Part shown: piece after piece, positions 35,818 to 45,044 of the stretch
Layout of the letters: each line of letters opens with the position of its first letter
How positions within the stretch are numbered: the stretch's first letter is position 1
Assembly: GCA_030652315.1 (NCBI GenBank)
Contig: JAUSAX010000047.1
Coordinates: forward strand, 1-55,849
Source: Afipia sp.
Lineage (GTDB): Bacteria; Pseudomonadota; Alphaproteobacteria; Rhizobiales; Xanthobacteraceae
Reading direction: 5' to 3'
DNA: 55,849 nt
Position numbers and translations under genes: made by a program
The notes under the pieces: model-generated
What the model saw: the letters and a program-made list of their open reading frames with translations, nothing else
Database searches by the model: none
Told to the model about the DNA's origin: nothing

Positions 35818-36270
35818 TCAGCCGTGCGACACGTAGTGGAAAAATATCACGTAGATCCAAGCAAACAAGCCCACCGTTAAACCGCAGGCGCAACTGGCAG
35901 CAACCATATTGGCCGTTCTCGTGTTCAACAGTTTGTCCTGCATGAAGTGGAGATCGCCGCCCCTCTCCAGAATTGAATGAAGGTTCCTGATGTAACGTCG
36001 TAGGATAAAAGCTATGAAAATGAGGATCAAAAGGACGTTAACGATCAACGCCACGCCAATCCATCCGATGATGTGAGAATCGGAGATCGTGAAGGGCCGA
36101 TTTGAAATGATGTAGCCGCCAACACCGACCATGGTGGCCCCAAACCAACTATAGAAAGTGAGAAACGTTTTCCAGATGTCAAAATAATTATCACGAATGA
36201 TTCTTATCGCCTGCCAGTCTTTATAGGCCTGCCCAAAAATCTCTGACCCAGGCAAAGAATCTTCGCTCAT
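35818..36270 (-). CDS. Small three-helix membrane protein of unknown function
   Basis: A 150-residue protein with three hydrophobic segments: around 31-55 (TFLTFYSWFGATMVGVGG), 65-95 (GWIGVALIVNVLLILIFIAF) and near the C-terminus (ACGLTVGLFAWIYVIFF). AGGAG 8-12 bp before the ATG at 36270 supports the start. Base composition is visibly poorer in GC than its neighbours, with ATT, AAA and AAT codons frequent, which hints at acquisition. I do not recognise the family. It is monocistronic and flanked by a repeat. Confidence 0.7.
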   Translation of the reverse strand: MSEDSLPGSEIFGQAYKDWQAIRIIRDNYFDIWKTFLTFYSWFGATMVGVGGYIISNRPFTISDSHIIGWIGVALIVNVLLILIFIAFILRRYIRNLHSILERGGDLHFMQDKLLNTRTANMVAASCACGLTVGLFAWIYVIFFHYVSHG

Positions 36271-36319
36271 CGTGTGCACTCCTAGAGTCACCGACCGGCC
36301 GTACTTGTAAAATATACAA

Positions 36320-36428
36320 CTCCCCTGAAAAGGGGAAGGTTGGCGAGCAAAAGCGAGCGGGGGAGGGATCTGTCGTCTTGCCAATACAAGGTTGGCGCCC
36401 GCTCCAACCCTCCCCTTTCAGGGGGAGC
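36320..36428. repeat. Long-armed inverted repeat
   Basis: CCCTGAAAAGGGGAAGGTTGG at the left is opposed by CCAACCCTCCCCTTTCAGGG at the right, with about 60 bp between. Within the left arm CCCCTGAAAAGGGG is itself a small hairpin. It lies between the membrane-protein gene and the CoA-transferase stop. Confidence 0.75.
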
Positions 36429-36434
36429 TAGACT

Positions 36435-38900
36435 CTAGCTCGCCGCGCTCGCGGTCTTGCCCTCGGTCTTTTTCTTCTTCGGCTTCGGCAATGTTGCCTC
36501 GGTGCCGATGACCTCAGCGCGCGCAAGCTCCGCGATCTCGTTATCGCTAAGACCGAGCACCTCACGCAGCACTTCATGGTTATGCTGGCCAAGCGTCGGA
36601 GCCACGTTCACGATCGCATAGGGCAACTCGCTGTCGCCCTCGCGATAGGCCACCGACGGCAGCAGATGCGGACCCATGAATGGGCGGTCGCTCGGCTGCC
36701 AGTGTCCGGTCTTCAGCAAATGCGGATCGGCTGCGAGATCCTGCGGCAGCTTGGCGATGCCCGCGGGCACGCCGGCCTTCTGCAAGGTCACCATCGCGAT
36801 GTCGGGACGCACATCCGCGAGCCAGTGCCGGATCGCGACCTCGATGGAATCTTCATGCTTGCGCCGACCTTCAGCGGTCGCGAATTCAGGATTGGCCGCG
36901 AGATCCGCGCGCCGCATCACGCCGCACAGCGCGCGCCACTCGTCGTCGCTGCGCACGGAGAGCGTGATCCACTGATCGATGCCGACGGTGGGAAAGCAAC
37001 CGTTCGGCACATACTGCGGATGACGATTGCCGATTCGCGGACTGGCCGTGCCGGTCGCGGACTGTTCGAGGATCGAGGGCGCGACCATCGGCAGCATGCA
37101 TTCCACCTGGCTGAGATCGATGTGCTGGCCTTCGCCGGTGCTCCGCTGATGCATGAAGCCGAGCAATAGCGCGGCAGCGCCATTCAGGCCGCCGATCGGA
37201 TCACCGATCGCCGCGTGCAGCATGACCGGTGGATCGTCCGGACCGCCGGTGACCGAAGGCAAGCCCGACGCCTGTTCGAGCGTCGAGCCGTACGCGCGCA
37301 CGCCGCTCCATTTTCCGGTCATGCCGAAGGCGGGCATGGTGACGACCACGAGACGCGGATTGATCTTGAGAATGTCATCGACGCCGAGCCCGAGGCGCGG
37401 CATCACGTCGGCGGCGTAGTTGTCGATCACCGCATCGGCGTCCTTCATCAGCCGCTTGAGCAGCGAGAGGCCGGCTTCGGTGGTCAGGTCCAGCGTGATG
37501 CCGCGCTTGTTGCGGTTGTTCATCTGGAACCAGTAGGTCTTCTCGTAAGTCCGTTCCTCGTGATAGGGCGGCCGCGTGTCGGTGCCGCGGAACCAGTCGG
37601 GATACTGGCACGACTCCACTTTAATGACGTCCGCGCCGAGATCGCCCATTTGGCGCGTCGCGGTCGGCCCGGCCCATCCCATGGTGAGATCGATAATGCG
37701 CAGCCCCTTCAGCGGCAGCGCATCGGTCGCAGTCGCGGCGCGCGTGGCGTTACGTTGATGCGCGGGCAGGGAGGCCTTGTCGTCCGCGCCCGCCAGCGGC
37801 GCACGTCCGTTCGGCTTAGGCCGCGAGCGCGTCAGATATTGCGGCAGCACCGGGCCTTCGAATGACGCCGTGCCGATTTCGACCGGCCCGAACGCGCCGC
37901 GCACGCGATGCACGTCCTGTTCGAGCAATTCCTTCATGTCGGGCACGACCGCAAGCGGAAGCCGCAGCGCGATGCCCATCTCGAACCATTCCAGTGCGGT
38001 TTTCTTCAGCAGTGCCGGCGTGATGATCGCCTTCAGTTCGTCCGCATGGTTGAAGCGGCCGATGGTCGCCGAATATTTCGGATCGGCGCCAAGCTCGGGC
38101 ATGTCGAGCATGGTGCAGAACGCCGACCATTGCGCGGGCGTGACCACGGTGACGCCGAGCCAGCCGTGCTTGGTGACGAAGTTGCCCGACGGATAGCCGC
38201 GGCCGAACCGGTTGATGCCCGGACGCGGACGCGTGAAGCCGGATTCGAGCGCGAGCCCGGTGTCGAACTCGCTGATGTGTAGCATCGCTTCGAGATTGTT
38301 GACGGCGAAGCGGCGCGCGCCGTGCGCATGTCCGTAAAGTCCGGCAAGGCTCGGGATGAACGCGGTCAATCCGCCCATGACGCCGATCTGGCCGTCGCGC
38401 GGTAACACGGGCGGTCCCTCGACCGGACCGACCAGTTTCACCAGCCCGGCGAGGCTGCGGCACACCGAATCCGTCGCGAGATAATTGCGATACGGGCCGT
38501 GCTCGCCAAACCACGACATCGCGGTGATCGCGAGGCCAGGATCGGCCTTGCGCAGGCGGTCGTGCGAAATCTGCGAGGCGGCAATGTCGTCGGGATGCCG
38601 CGCATCGAGCAGCAGGTCGGACCCGGCGAGAAGTTCGAGAATCCGGTTCGCGCCTGCCGGTGTTTCGGGATCGGCGGTGATGCTTTTCTTGTTGGTGTTG
38701 AGCCACGCAAAGGTGAGGCTCTCGCGCCGGCCGGAGCCCGCATCCGCAAGCGGCGGCACACGGCGGCCGGGATCGCCGCCCTGCGGCTCGATCTTGATGA
38801 CCTCCGCGCCGAAATCCGCAAACAATTTGCCGCAATAACCGAGCGTATCGCCCGATCCGAGTTCAACAACGCGCAACCCTGTCAGCGGCAAGTTCGGCAT
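36435..38900 (-). CDS. Tandem (fused) family III CoA-transferase
   Basis: An 821-residue protein with two CaiB/BaiF domains, about 5-360 and 395-805, joined by a basic Ala/Arg/Pro-rich linker. Each half has a CoA-binding stretch: FGAEVIKIEPQGGDPGRR (30-47) and LGADVIKVES (421-430). The second half keeps the likely catalytic aspartate, Asp567 in AAIGDPIGGLNG. At the matching place the first half reads DGQIGVMGGLTA (169-180), apparently without it. The tail is lysine-rich (PKPKKKKTEGK). The ATG at 38900 begins a normal domain start (MPNLPLTGLRVVELG). Substrate is unknown. Confidence 0.92.
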   Translation of the reverse strand: MPNLPLTGLRVVELGSGDTLGYCGKLFADFGAEVIKIEPQGGDPGRRVPPLADAGSGRRESLTFAWLNTNKKSITADPETPAGANRILELLAGSDLLLDARHPDDIAASQISHDRLRKADPGLAITAMSWFGEHGPYRNYLATDSVCRSLAGLVKLVGPVEGPPVLPRDGQIGVMGGLTAFIPSLAGLYGHAHGARRFAVNNLEAMLHISEFDTGLALESGFTRPRPGINRFGRGYPSGNFVTKHGWLGVTVVTPAQWSAFCTMLDMPELGADPKYSATIGRFNHADELKAIITPALLKKTALEWFEMGIALRLPLAVVPDMKELLEQDVHRVRGAFGPVEIGTASFEGPVLPQYLTRSRPKPNGRAPLAGADDKASLPAHQRNATRAATATDALPLKGLRIIDLTMGWAGPTATRQMGDLGADVIKVESCQYPDWFRGTDTRPPYHEERTYEKTYWFQMNNRNKRGITLDLTTEAGLSLLKRLMKDADAVIDNYAADVMPRLGLGVDDILKINPRLVVVTMPAFGMTGKWSGVRAYGSTLEQASGLPSVTGGPDDPPVMLHAAIGDPIGGLNGAAALLLGFMHQRSTGEGQHIDLSQVECMLPMVAPSILEQSATGTASPRIGNRHPQYVPNGCFPTVGIDQWITLSVRSDDEWRALCGVMRRADLAANPEFATAEGRRKHEDSIEVAIRHWLADVRPDIAMVTLQKAGVPAGIAKLPQDLAADPHLLKTGHWQPSDRPFMGPHLLPSVAYREGDSELPYAIVNVAPTLGQHNHEVLREVLGLSDNEIAELARAEVIGTEATLPKPKKKKTEGKTASAAS

Positions 38901-39002
38901 ATCCACCCCGGCTATTTGCGGCGCACAACAATCGCGCGCGCTTGTTTTCCGGAGTCTTAGCAACTGCCGCCGCGTTCGGCAAAGCCAACAGCCATGTTCT
39001 GT

Positions 39003-39857
39003 TCAATGAGACGGTGCCGCATTTTGCAGACGTGGCGGCGTCTTGTTGAGTGCGAGCGCCATGGCGCTGATCAGCGGCTTCATGAAAAACGAGTCGTTGG
39101 CCGGATAAATGTCGGTGTGCAGGCCGTTGGCCTTCAATTCGTCGGACACGACGGGACCGACCGACGCCACTGGCGTCTGCTTGAGGCCGGCGCGCAACTG
39201 GTCTTCGCAGTTGTGCGTGCGCGCGACATCGATCAGACGCCGTACCTGGCCTGAACTCGTCAGCGCAATTGCATCGACGCGGCGCTGCGCCATTTCATCA
39301 ATGGCGGCGACAATGTTGGTGTCCGCCGCCTGTCCGTCATAAATGTAAGGTAGCACAGGCTCGACGGTTGCGCCGAGCGCGGTGATCGCCGCGATCAGCT
39401 TGCCGTGGTCCTTGTCGGGATAAAGCTGAAGTCCGACACGATGGCCTTTCAGATTCTCCTGCGCGAGCATGGCGGCGACGCCTTCCGATGTTGGCGTTTC
39501 GGTCTGCACATCGGCTTCGAGGCCGATCTCGCGCAGCGCCCGCACCGGCTTCGGGCCGCGTGCGAATCTCTTGGCCCTGGCAATGGCCGCGATGAAATCC
39601 TGATCCACGCCGATGCGCTGCGCGACTTTCATCATGCGGCGCAGGCCTTCGCCGGTCATCAGCACCAGATCGTCGAACGGCTTTTCGATGAACAGCCTGA
39701 TCCAGGCCTCGACCGGGGCAGGGTCCGGCGCGTCATGAATGGTGAACATCGGACATTGCAGCACGTGGGCGCCCTGTTCCTGCAGCAGGCGAGAAAACTG
39801 CGCTTCCTCGCGCGTTTCCAGAATCAGGATCCGGTAACCTTCAAGCCTGCCAGCCAT
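39003..39857 (-). CDS. Uroporphyrinogen-III synthase (HemD) family protein
   Basis: A 284-residue protein of the HemD fold: two alternating alpha/beta domains with ETREEAQFSRLLQEQGA near the start, LVLMTGEGLRRMM at about 64-76 and DAIALTSSGQVRRLID near 200. AAAGG 5 bp before the ATG supports the start. True HemD closes the tetrapyrrole ring, but no haem genes lie nearby and the sequence is long for HemD. It may be a second copy for another tetrapyrrole demand or a paralogue of changed function, so no gene symbol is assigned. Confidence 0.8.
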   Translation of the reverse strand: MAGRLEGYRILILETREEAQFSRLLQEQGAHVLQCPMFTIHDAPDPAPVEAWIRLFIEKPFDDLVLMTGEGLRRMMKVAQRIGVDQDFIAAIARAKRFARGPKPVRALREIGLEADVQTETPTSEGVAAMLAQENLKGHRVGLQLYPDKDHGKLIAAITALGATVEPVLPYIYDGQAADTNIVAAIDEMAQRRVDAIALTSSGQVRRLIDVARTHNCEDQLRAGLKQTPVASVGPVVSDELKANGLHTDIYPANDSFFMKPLISAMALALNKTPPRLQNAAPSH

Positions 39858-39990
39858 ATCAACCTTTCGCGACCAAAGCCGAACCGAAGCTGCAGCCTAT
39901 TGCCGCCGCGGATCGCATGCCAGCCTGTTTTTGCGGCCTCGTTCGTCATGCGAGCCAACGAAGGGAGCGTGCAGCATCAACAATCACGGT

Positions 39991-40110
39991 CGTCATCACC
40001 GGGCTTGTTCCGGTGATCCACGTCTTTCTTCTCGGATGCCGCCAAGACGCGGATGGCCGGGAAAAGCCCGGCCATGACGATGATAATCGCTTCGCTCCTC
40101 GCAATGACGG
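39991..40110. repeat. Palindromic intergenic repeat, family B with a family A arm
   Basis: 39991-40079 is a family B element: CGTCATCACCGGG...CCGGTGATCCACGTC, then GGATGGCCGGGAAAAGCCCGGCCATGACG. It is followed at about 40095-40110 by CTCCTCGCAATGACGG, the right end of family A. The two families are thus joined upstream of purU. Confidence 0.85.
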
Positions 40111-40202
40111 AGCAGGCAGTCGATGCAATTGGCGAATGGCATCAGTGGTGTTACAGGAAGGTTCCGCCCCGCCACCTGTCGTCCAGAATCGAAAAAATCA
40201 CC

Positions 40203-41066
40203 ATGTCCGCAAAGCAATTCGTCCTGACCCTGTCCTGCCCGGACCGCCCCGGCATCGTGTCGGCGGTCTCCACCTTCTTGTTCGCCAATGGGCAGAACAT
40301 TCTCGACGCGCAGCAATACAGCGACATCGAGACCGGCAGGTTCTTCATGCGGGTGAGTTTCGATTCGCCTGGCGCGCAGGCGGATCTGCCGACGCTTCAG
40401 GCCGGGTTCGGAGTGATGGCGAAGCCGTTCGACATGGTCTGGCAGTTGCGCGACCGTAGTGTGCACCAGCGTGTGCTGCTGATGGTGTCGAAGTTCGATC
40501 ACTGTCTTGCCGACATTCTTTATCGCTGGCGGCGCGGCGAAATGCCGATGACCCCGACCGCCATCGTCTCCAACCATCCGCTGGAGACTTATGCCGGGCT
40601 CGATTTCGCAGGCATTCCGTTTCACCATCTGCCGGTGACGCGCGCCACCAAGGACGAGCAGGAAGCGGCCGTCTGGAAAATCATTCAGGGCACTAAAACG
40701 GACCTCGTGGTGCTGGCGCGTTACATGCAGGTGCTGTCGGAGGACTTCGCCGGCAAGGTCTCCGGGCGCTGCATCAACATCCACCACTCGTTCCTGCCGG
40801 GCTTCAAGGGCGCGAAGCCCTACCATCAGGCGCATGAGCGCGGCGTCAAATTGATCGGCGCGACCGCGCATTACGTCACCAGCGCGCTGGATGAAGGTCC
40901 GATCATCGAGCAGGATATCGAACGCATCAGCCATCGCGATGCGCCGGAAGATCTCGTCCGGAAGGGCGCGGATATCGAACGCCGCGTGCTCGCTCGCGCG
41001 ATCCGCTATCACCTTGAGGACCGCGTGATTCTCAACGGGCGCAAGACCGTGGTGTTTACGGACTAG
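40203..41066 (+). CDS. purU: Formyltetrahydrofolate deformylase
   Basis: A 287-residue PurU. The N-terminal ACT domain (about 5-85) starts [20 protein letters not shown]. The C-terminal formyltransferase-fold domain has the catalytic Asn192 and His194 in [17 protein letters not shown] and Asp230 in [13 protein letters not shown]. It hydrolyses 10-formyl-THF to formate and THF, balancing one-carbon pools. The ATG at 40203 is preferred; the earlier open frame covers the repeat. It is monocistronic between repeats. Confidence 0.95.
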   Translation: MSAKQFVLTLSCPDRPGIVSAVSTFLFANGQNILDAQQYSDIETGRFFMRVSFDSPGAQADLPTLQAGFGVMAKPFDMVWQLRDRSVHQRVLLMVSKFDHCLADILYRWRRGEMPMTPTAIVSNHPLETYAGLDFAGIPFHHLPVTRATKDEQEAAVWKIIQGTKTDLVVLARYMQVLSEDFAGKVSGRCINIHHSFLPGFKGAKPYHQAHERGVKLIGATAHYVTSALDEGPIIEQDIERISHRDAPEDLVRKGADIERRVLARAIRYHLEDRVILNGRKTVVFTD

Positions 41067-41090
41067 AGATCGCTCGGTCGCCTTTTGTGC

Positions 41091-41193
41091 CGTTACCCTG
41101 AGGTGCCGCAGCAAAGCGGAGGCCTCGAAGGGCGACGGCGTTCATAACCGGTCATCCTTCGAGGCTCGCAAGTACTCGCACCTCAGGATGACG
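41091..41193. repeat. Palindromic intergenic repeat, family C
   Basis: About 103 bp with CCTGAGGTGC and CCTCGAAGGGCGACGGCG on the left opposed by CATCCTTCGAGG and GCACCTCAGGATGACG on the right. It is a near copy of 19188-19292. It lies between convergent genes. Confidence 0.88.
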
Positions 41194-41208
41194 GGATCGC
41201 CGCCACCA

Positions 41209-41667
41209 TCATGCCGTCAGATGCTTCTCGATGTCCTTGATCGGATGACCGGTCAGATTCTTGTCGATCTCGGCGATGATGCGATGCTTGATATCGGTGC
41301 CGAATGCGCTGCGCAGATCCGCAAGTGTGCGCGGCGGGGCAACGATAACGAAGCCTGGGATATCTCTGTCGCGCGCCAGCGCCTCAAGGGCGTCGCCGAC
41401 GGTACGCGCAAACCGGTGTTCCTCAATATCATGCCAGTCGGTCTGTTCGACTGAACTGCGGCTGCTCCCGACGCTCTGGAAGCTGCGCCCCGGCGGGCTC
41501 GAGCCTTGCTCGCGTGTGGGCGGATTGTCATTCTGAAAAATCTGTTCGGTTTTCAGGTCCAGCGCGGCTCCGTTGCCGTCGTTGCGCAGGAAAAGGGCTT
41601 TCCGTCCATCCCCGACGATCACATAAGCATTATGGGGAATGCGGATCATTTCCGTTTTCGCGACCAT
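41209..41667 (-). CDS. Host attachment family protein
   Basis: A 152-residue protein of the family annotated as required for attachment to host cells (first known from Agrobacterium). The pattern IPHNAYVIVGDGRKALFLRNDG near the start, then HDIEEHRFARTVGDALEALARDRDIPGFVIVAPPRTLADLR and HPIKDIEKHL at the end, is typical. It has no signal peptide. Despite the family name the fold resembles release-factor-like RNA-associated domains, and the true role is unclear. It is monocistronic and convergent with purU. Confidence 0.85.
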   Translation of the reverse strand: MVAKTEMIRIPHNAYVIVGDGRKALFLRNDGNGAALDLKTEQIFQNDNPPTREQGSSPPGRSFQSVGSSRSSVEQTDWHDIEEHRFARTVGDALEALARDRDIPGFVIVAPPRTLADLRSAFGTDIKHRIIAEIDKNLTGHPIKDIEKHLTA

Positions 41668-41861
41668 CTGATGCTGACTCCGGGTGGGACTCTATCAATG
41701 GCCCCGGCCCGGCTTCGTTCCCGATTCCGGTTAAACGGCTGGAAACCGTGCCGACAAACGCCTGCGAACGGGCGCGTGCAATGCGGTAAAGTAGTGCGGT
41801 CTTGCTAACCGGATTGTGGTAGTGAGCGTTGCAAAATCCTGAATGAATCAGTCCGGAGAAC

Positions 41862-42980
41862 ATGATGCAAAGGTCGAGGCCGCCGTTTCGCGCCGACCAT
41901 GTCGGTAGCCTGTTGCGGCCGCAGCGGATCAAGGATGCGCGGGCGCGGTTGGCCAAGGGCGAGATCACGGCTGCCGAACTGCAGCGCGTCGAGTCGCTCG
42001 AAATCGGCAAGATCGTCCAGAAGCAGAAGCAGAACGGTCTGAAGCTCGCGACCGACGGCGAGTTTCGCCGCTCGTGGTGGCATTTTGATTTTCTTAAAAG
42101 TCTCGACGGCTGCGAGCTTCACAAGACCGACGGCATCCATTTCAACGGGATAACGACGCGCGGCGAAAGCATCCGTGTCACCGGCAAGCTGGATTTCCCA
42201 GATAGCCATCCGATGGTCGAGCATTTCAAGCTGCTCAAGGACAAGTGTGATCTCGCCGGAATCCTGCCGAAGATGACGATCCCGTCGCCATCGCTGCTGC
42301 ATTATCGCGGCGGTCGCGGTGCGATCTCGCAGGAGGCCTATCCGGACCTCGACGATTTTTTCGTCGATCTGGCGAAAACATATCGCAAGGCGGTGCAGGC
42401 GTTCTACGACGCAGGCTGCCGCTATCTGCAGTTCGATGACACTGTGTGGGCCTATCTCTGCTCCGAGGATCAGCGGGCGAAGTTGCGCGGGCGAGGCGAA
42501 GATCCCGACGCCCTTCCGGCGGTCTATGCGCGCGTTATCAACTACGCGATTGCCGAGCGCCCGGCCGACATGACGATCACCACCCATGTTTGCCGCGGCA
42601 ATTTCCGTTCGACCTGGATTTCATCCGGCGGATACGAGCCGGTGGCGGAGATCCTGCTGTCGCGCGTCAACTATGACGGCTATTTCCTCGAATACGATTC
42701 AGACCGCGCGGGCGGGTTCGAGCCGCTGCGGTTTTTGCCCAAGGGCAACAAGACGGTGGTCCTCGGGCTCATCACGTCGAAGACCGGCGCGCTTGAGAAA
42801 AAGGACGACATCAGGCAGCGCGTGAAGGAGGCGGCGAAGTTCGTCTCGCTGGATCAGCTTGCGCTGTCGCCGCAGTGCGGCTTCGCCTCCACGGAAGAGG
42901 GCAACGTCCTCACCGAGGACGAGCAGTGGGCGAAGCTGCGGCTCGTCGTCGATGTCGCGAATGAGGTGTGGGGTAGGTAG
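41862..42980 (+). CDS. Cobalamin-independent methionine synthase-like methyltransferase (MetE C-terminal type)
   Basis: A 372-residue protein matching only the C-terminal catalytic barrel of MetE, as in many stand-alone homologues (COG0620). It starts RPPFRADHVGSLLRP, and zinc ligands are likely His242 and Cys244 in THVCRGNF, Glu277 in FLEYDSDRAG and Cys339 in LSPQCGFAS. Full MetE is about 750 residues, so the N-terminal half is absent by design rather than truncated. Such proteins may transfer methyl groups to thiols from an unknown donor. Two adjacent ATGs (41862, 41865) follow GGAGA. It lies 7 kb from metK/ahcY. Confidence 0.9.
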   Translation: MMQRSRPPFRADHVGSLLRPQRIKDARARLAKGEITAAELQRVESLEIGKIVQKQKQNGLKLATDGEFRRSWWHFDFLKSLDGCELHKTDGIHFNGITTRGESIRVTGKLDFPDSHPMVEHFKLLKDKCDLAGILPKMTIPSPSLLHYRGGRGAISQEAYPDLDDFFVDLAKTYRKAVQAFYDAGCRYLQFDDTVWAYLCSEDQRAKLRGRGEDPDALPAVYARVINYAIAERPADMTITTHVCRGNFRSTWISSGGYEPVAEILLSRVNYDGYFLEYDSDRAGGFEPLRFLPKGNKTVVLGLITSKTGALEKKDDIRQRVKEAAKFVSLDQLALSPQCGFASTEEGNVLTEDEQWAKLRLVVDVANEVWGR

Positions 42981-43013
42981 CTCACGAAATGACCCGAAGC
43001 GGTCATTCGTGAG
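42981..43013. terminator. Hairpin between convergent genes
   Basis: CTCACGAAATGACC and GGTCATTCGTGAG pair over 13 bases with one bulge around a CGAAGC loop, directly after the methyltransferase stop and followed by TTTC. It probably ends transcription for the rightward gene, and perhaps for the leftward HlyD-type gene too. Confidence 0.65.
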
Positions 43014-43025
43014 TTTCAAATCCCC

Positions 43026-44258
43026 TCAGTGCCCGCTCAGCACCAGCGTCTTGACCGGAAGCAGCAGCGCCTGAATCCGCAACAGCATCGCATGGACGAC
43101 GCCGACGGCATCGACGGCATGCAGCCAGATACGCTTTGATGTGCTGGTTTCCTTGGCGGAAATCACGTCGTGGTTGCTGGTATAGGCGTTGGCGATGCAG
43201 CTGCTGCCGGGCGTCACGCCTTCAAGGCCGCCTTTGTAGATCGGCTCCATGAACACGAGAATCGTCCCCGGCCGTTGCGCCTGCTGCGCGTCGACCAGCA
43301 CTTCCCCGCCACGGAACTGGCCCGCGGCGATGTAATTCTGCACATGCGTGACGACCATCGGAATGACGGCCCATGGTTTTGAAATACAGGTTGCCTCGGC
43401 GACCATGCCGACCTTCATGACCTGCGCTTCGATCTGTCCGAATCCCGCCGAGAGCGCGCGCTGTCCCGCGCCTTCCGGAATGAGAATGCCGGCGGGCCGC
43501 ATGATCGGATTGACGATATCGCCCGGCCGCAACAGGAACTGCTCGACGCGCCCATCCACGCCGGCGCGAATGAAGGTCTTGTCCAGTTCAACCTGCGCCT
43601 GAGCCAGTGCGGCTTCCGCGCTCGCCTTCTCCGCGGGCAAGAGCGTTGTCACGCGTATCACGGTGGATTGCTTCGCTGCGGTGACGGCATCGAGCGTGCC
43701 CTGTCGTCCCGTCAGGACCACTTCGAGCTTTTCGATGTCACGCTGCGGAACGATGCCCGGATTGCGCTTCTGCAACTCGCGTTTGACGTCGAGTTCATCG
43801 GATGCCTGCTGAAGCGAACTCTTGGCTTCCTGAATCTGGGCCTCGGCCTTGACCACATCCGATTGCGCCGCGACCAGCGAGGCATCGACTTCCGCGATCT
43901 TGCGCTTTGCAGTTTCCAGCGCCGCTGCCTGCTTCGCACTGTCGAGGGTGAAGAGGACATCGCCCTTCTTGACGGGAGCGCTGTGATCGACACGAACCTC
44001 TGCCACGCGGCCGATCACCTCAGGAATGATAGGCACGGTTCGATAGTACATGGTCGCGCTAGTGGTGGACGGATGGAAATAGAAAATGACGGTGATCAGC
44101 GCCACGGTCAGTATCACGCACGAGGTGATCCCCCATCGCAGCTCATACCAGACCGAGAACAGCGTAATCTCTTTGCCCAGCCGCTTTCCTTGCGCATAGC
44201 GGCGATAGAGATAATCGGGAAACACCGTCAGAAGCGAACAGAGGATCAACTCAAGCAT
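43026..44258 (-). CDS. HlyD/EmrA-type membrane fusion protein
   Basis: A 410-residue periplasmic adaptor. After a hydrophobic start (MLELILCSLLTVFPDYL) and a basic stretch comes an anchor helix, ITSCVILTVALITVIFYF. The lipoyl half RTVPIIPEVIGRVAEVRVDHSAPVKKGDVLFTLD is followed by a long coiled coil (about 105-210), the second lipoyl half and a beta-barrel. It resembles adaptors of drug or secretion pumps, yet no inner-membrane pump or outer-membrane channel gene is adjacent. The start at 44258 overlaps the upstream small membrane-protein gene by 8 bp, so they form one unit, comparable to E. coli YiaV/YiaW. Confidence 0.9.
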   Translation of the reverse strand: MLELILCSLLTVFPDYLYRRYAQGKRLGKEITLFSVWYELRWGITSCVILTVALITVIFYFHPSTTSATMYYRTVPIIPEVIGRVAEVRVDHSAPVKKGDVLFTLDSAKQAAALETAKRKIAEVDASLVAAQSDVVKAEAQIQEAKSSLQQASDELDVKRELQKRNPGIVPQRDIEKLEVVLTGRQGTLDAVTAAKQSTVIRVTTLLPAEKASAEAALAQAQVELDKTFIRAGVDGRVEQFLLRPGDIVNPIMRPAGILIPEGAGQRALSAGFGQIEAQVMKVGMVAEATCISKPWAVIPMVVTHVQNYIAAGQFRGGEVLVDAQQAQRPGTILVFMEPIYKGGLEGVTPGSSCIANAYTSNHDVISAKETSTSKRIWLHAVDAVGVVHAMLLRIQALLLPVKTLVLSGH

Positions 44259-44715
44259 GACCTTGCACCTCGCTCTTGCTGGCGGGGGCTTTCGTCTTGT
44301 CGGATGCGTCCGCATGAGGTGGTGCGTGAGTCGTCATTTCATCTGGCGGCTCGGTCGGATCGGACTCCGGCGGAATTCCAGCCATCTTCTGGACTGAGCC
44401 GGCGATGCTGCGCAGCGGCGTGCCGAAATCCGGCAGGTCGACCAGGGCAAGAAGCAGCGCGATCACCCAGAACAGGTGATTATGCGTAAACAGCGCGAGC
44501 AGGCAGAGCACGGCCACGATCTCGAACTGCAGTTTCTGCGATTTGTGCGCCATCCGCTCGGGCCAGGAGTGGATCTGCAGATAGATGTTGCCGACGAACA
44601 GAATGGCGCCGAGCAGGATAATGCCGACGACCACCATCAGAACATCCATCTCGCCGGGCGCAGTGATAAAGCCCGGGAGGTGATGCGGTGCGGCTGGATG
44701 TAGTGACTCGCTCAA
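44251..44715 (-). CDS. Small membrane protein partner of the HlyD-type adaptor
   Basis: A 154-residue protein with two to three hydrophobic segments, DVLMVVVGIILLGAILFVGNIYL and FEIVAVLCLLALFTHNHLFWVIALLLALV, followed by a polar tail rich in Pro, Glu and Lys. The start is TTG at 44715, reading LSESLHPAAPHHLPGF, because GGAGGT lies 5 bp upstream; the ATG-like start further upstream lacks this. It overlaps the adaptor gene by 8 bp. Its role is unknown; by context it should help the adaptor in the inner membrane. Confidence 0.82.
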   Translation of the reverse strand: MSESLHPAAPHHLPGFITAPGEMDVLMVVVGIILLGAILFVGNIYLQIHSWPERMAHKSQKLQFEIVAVLCLLALFTHNHLFWVIALLLALVDLPDFGTPLRSIAGSVQKMAGIPPESDPTEPPDEMTTHAPPHADASDKTKAPASKSEVQGHA

Positions 44716-45044
44716 AGGCAACCTCCGCCCGGAAGAATGTTCGTCATAATAAACCACCAAAAATAAAACTGGATCAGTCATCGGGCGTTGCCGAGAGTTC
44801 CATCCTCGCACAGGGAAGGAACTTGGCAAAGTGCAAAGATGTTTGCGGGAGAGAACTGCAGTTTCTGGATATTGGTGCCGGCGCTGCGTCCCACCCGCGT
44901 GAAAGCGTCGCGTTCAATCGGGTGGGCGGTGAGAAGCACATGCCGTTTCGCAAATTGTGCCATGGGCGATGCGCCCGATTGCCGTCACCATCCCGCCCTT
45001 TGCACCGGAGTTTGCCGCCATTTCGCCTTTTGGTTTCGGGGCTG
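44716..45044. other. Intergenic region; no gene seen
   Basis: A 329-bp gap between the ECF41 sigma gene end and the small membrane-protein gene. Near 44740-44775 an A+T-rich stretch probably carries the promoter for the leftward membrane-protein/HlyD pair. Short open frames here have poor codon use and no ribosome binding sites. No repeat was found. Confidence 0.5.
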
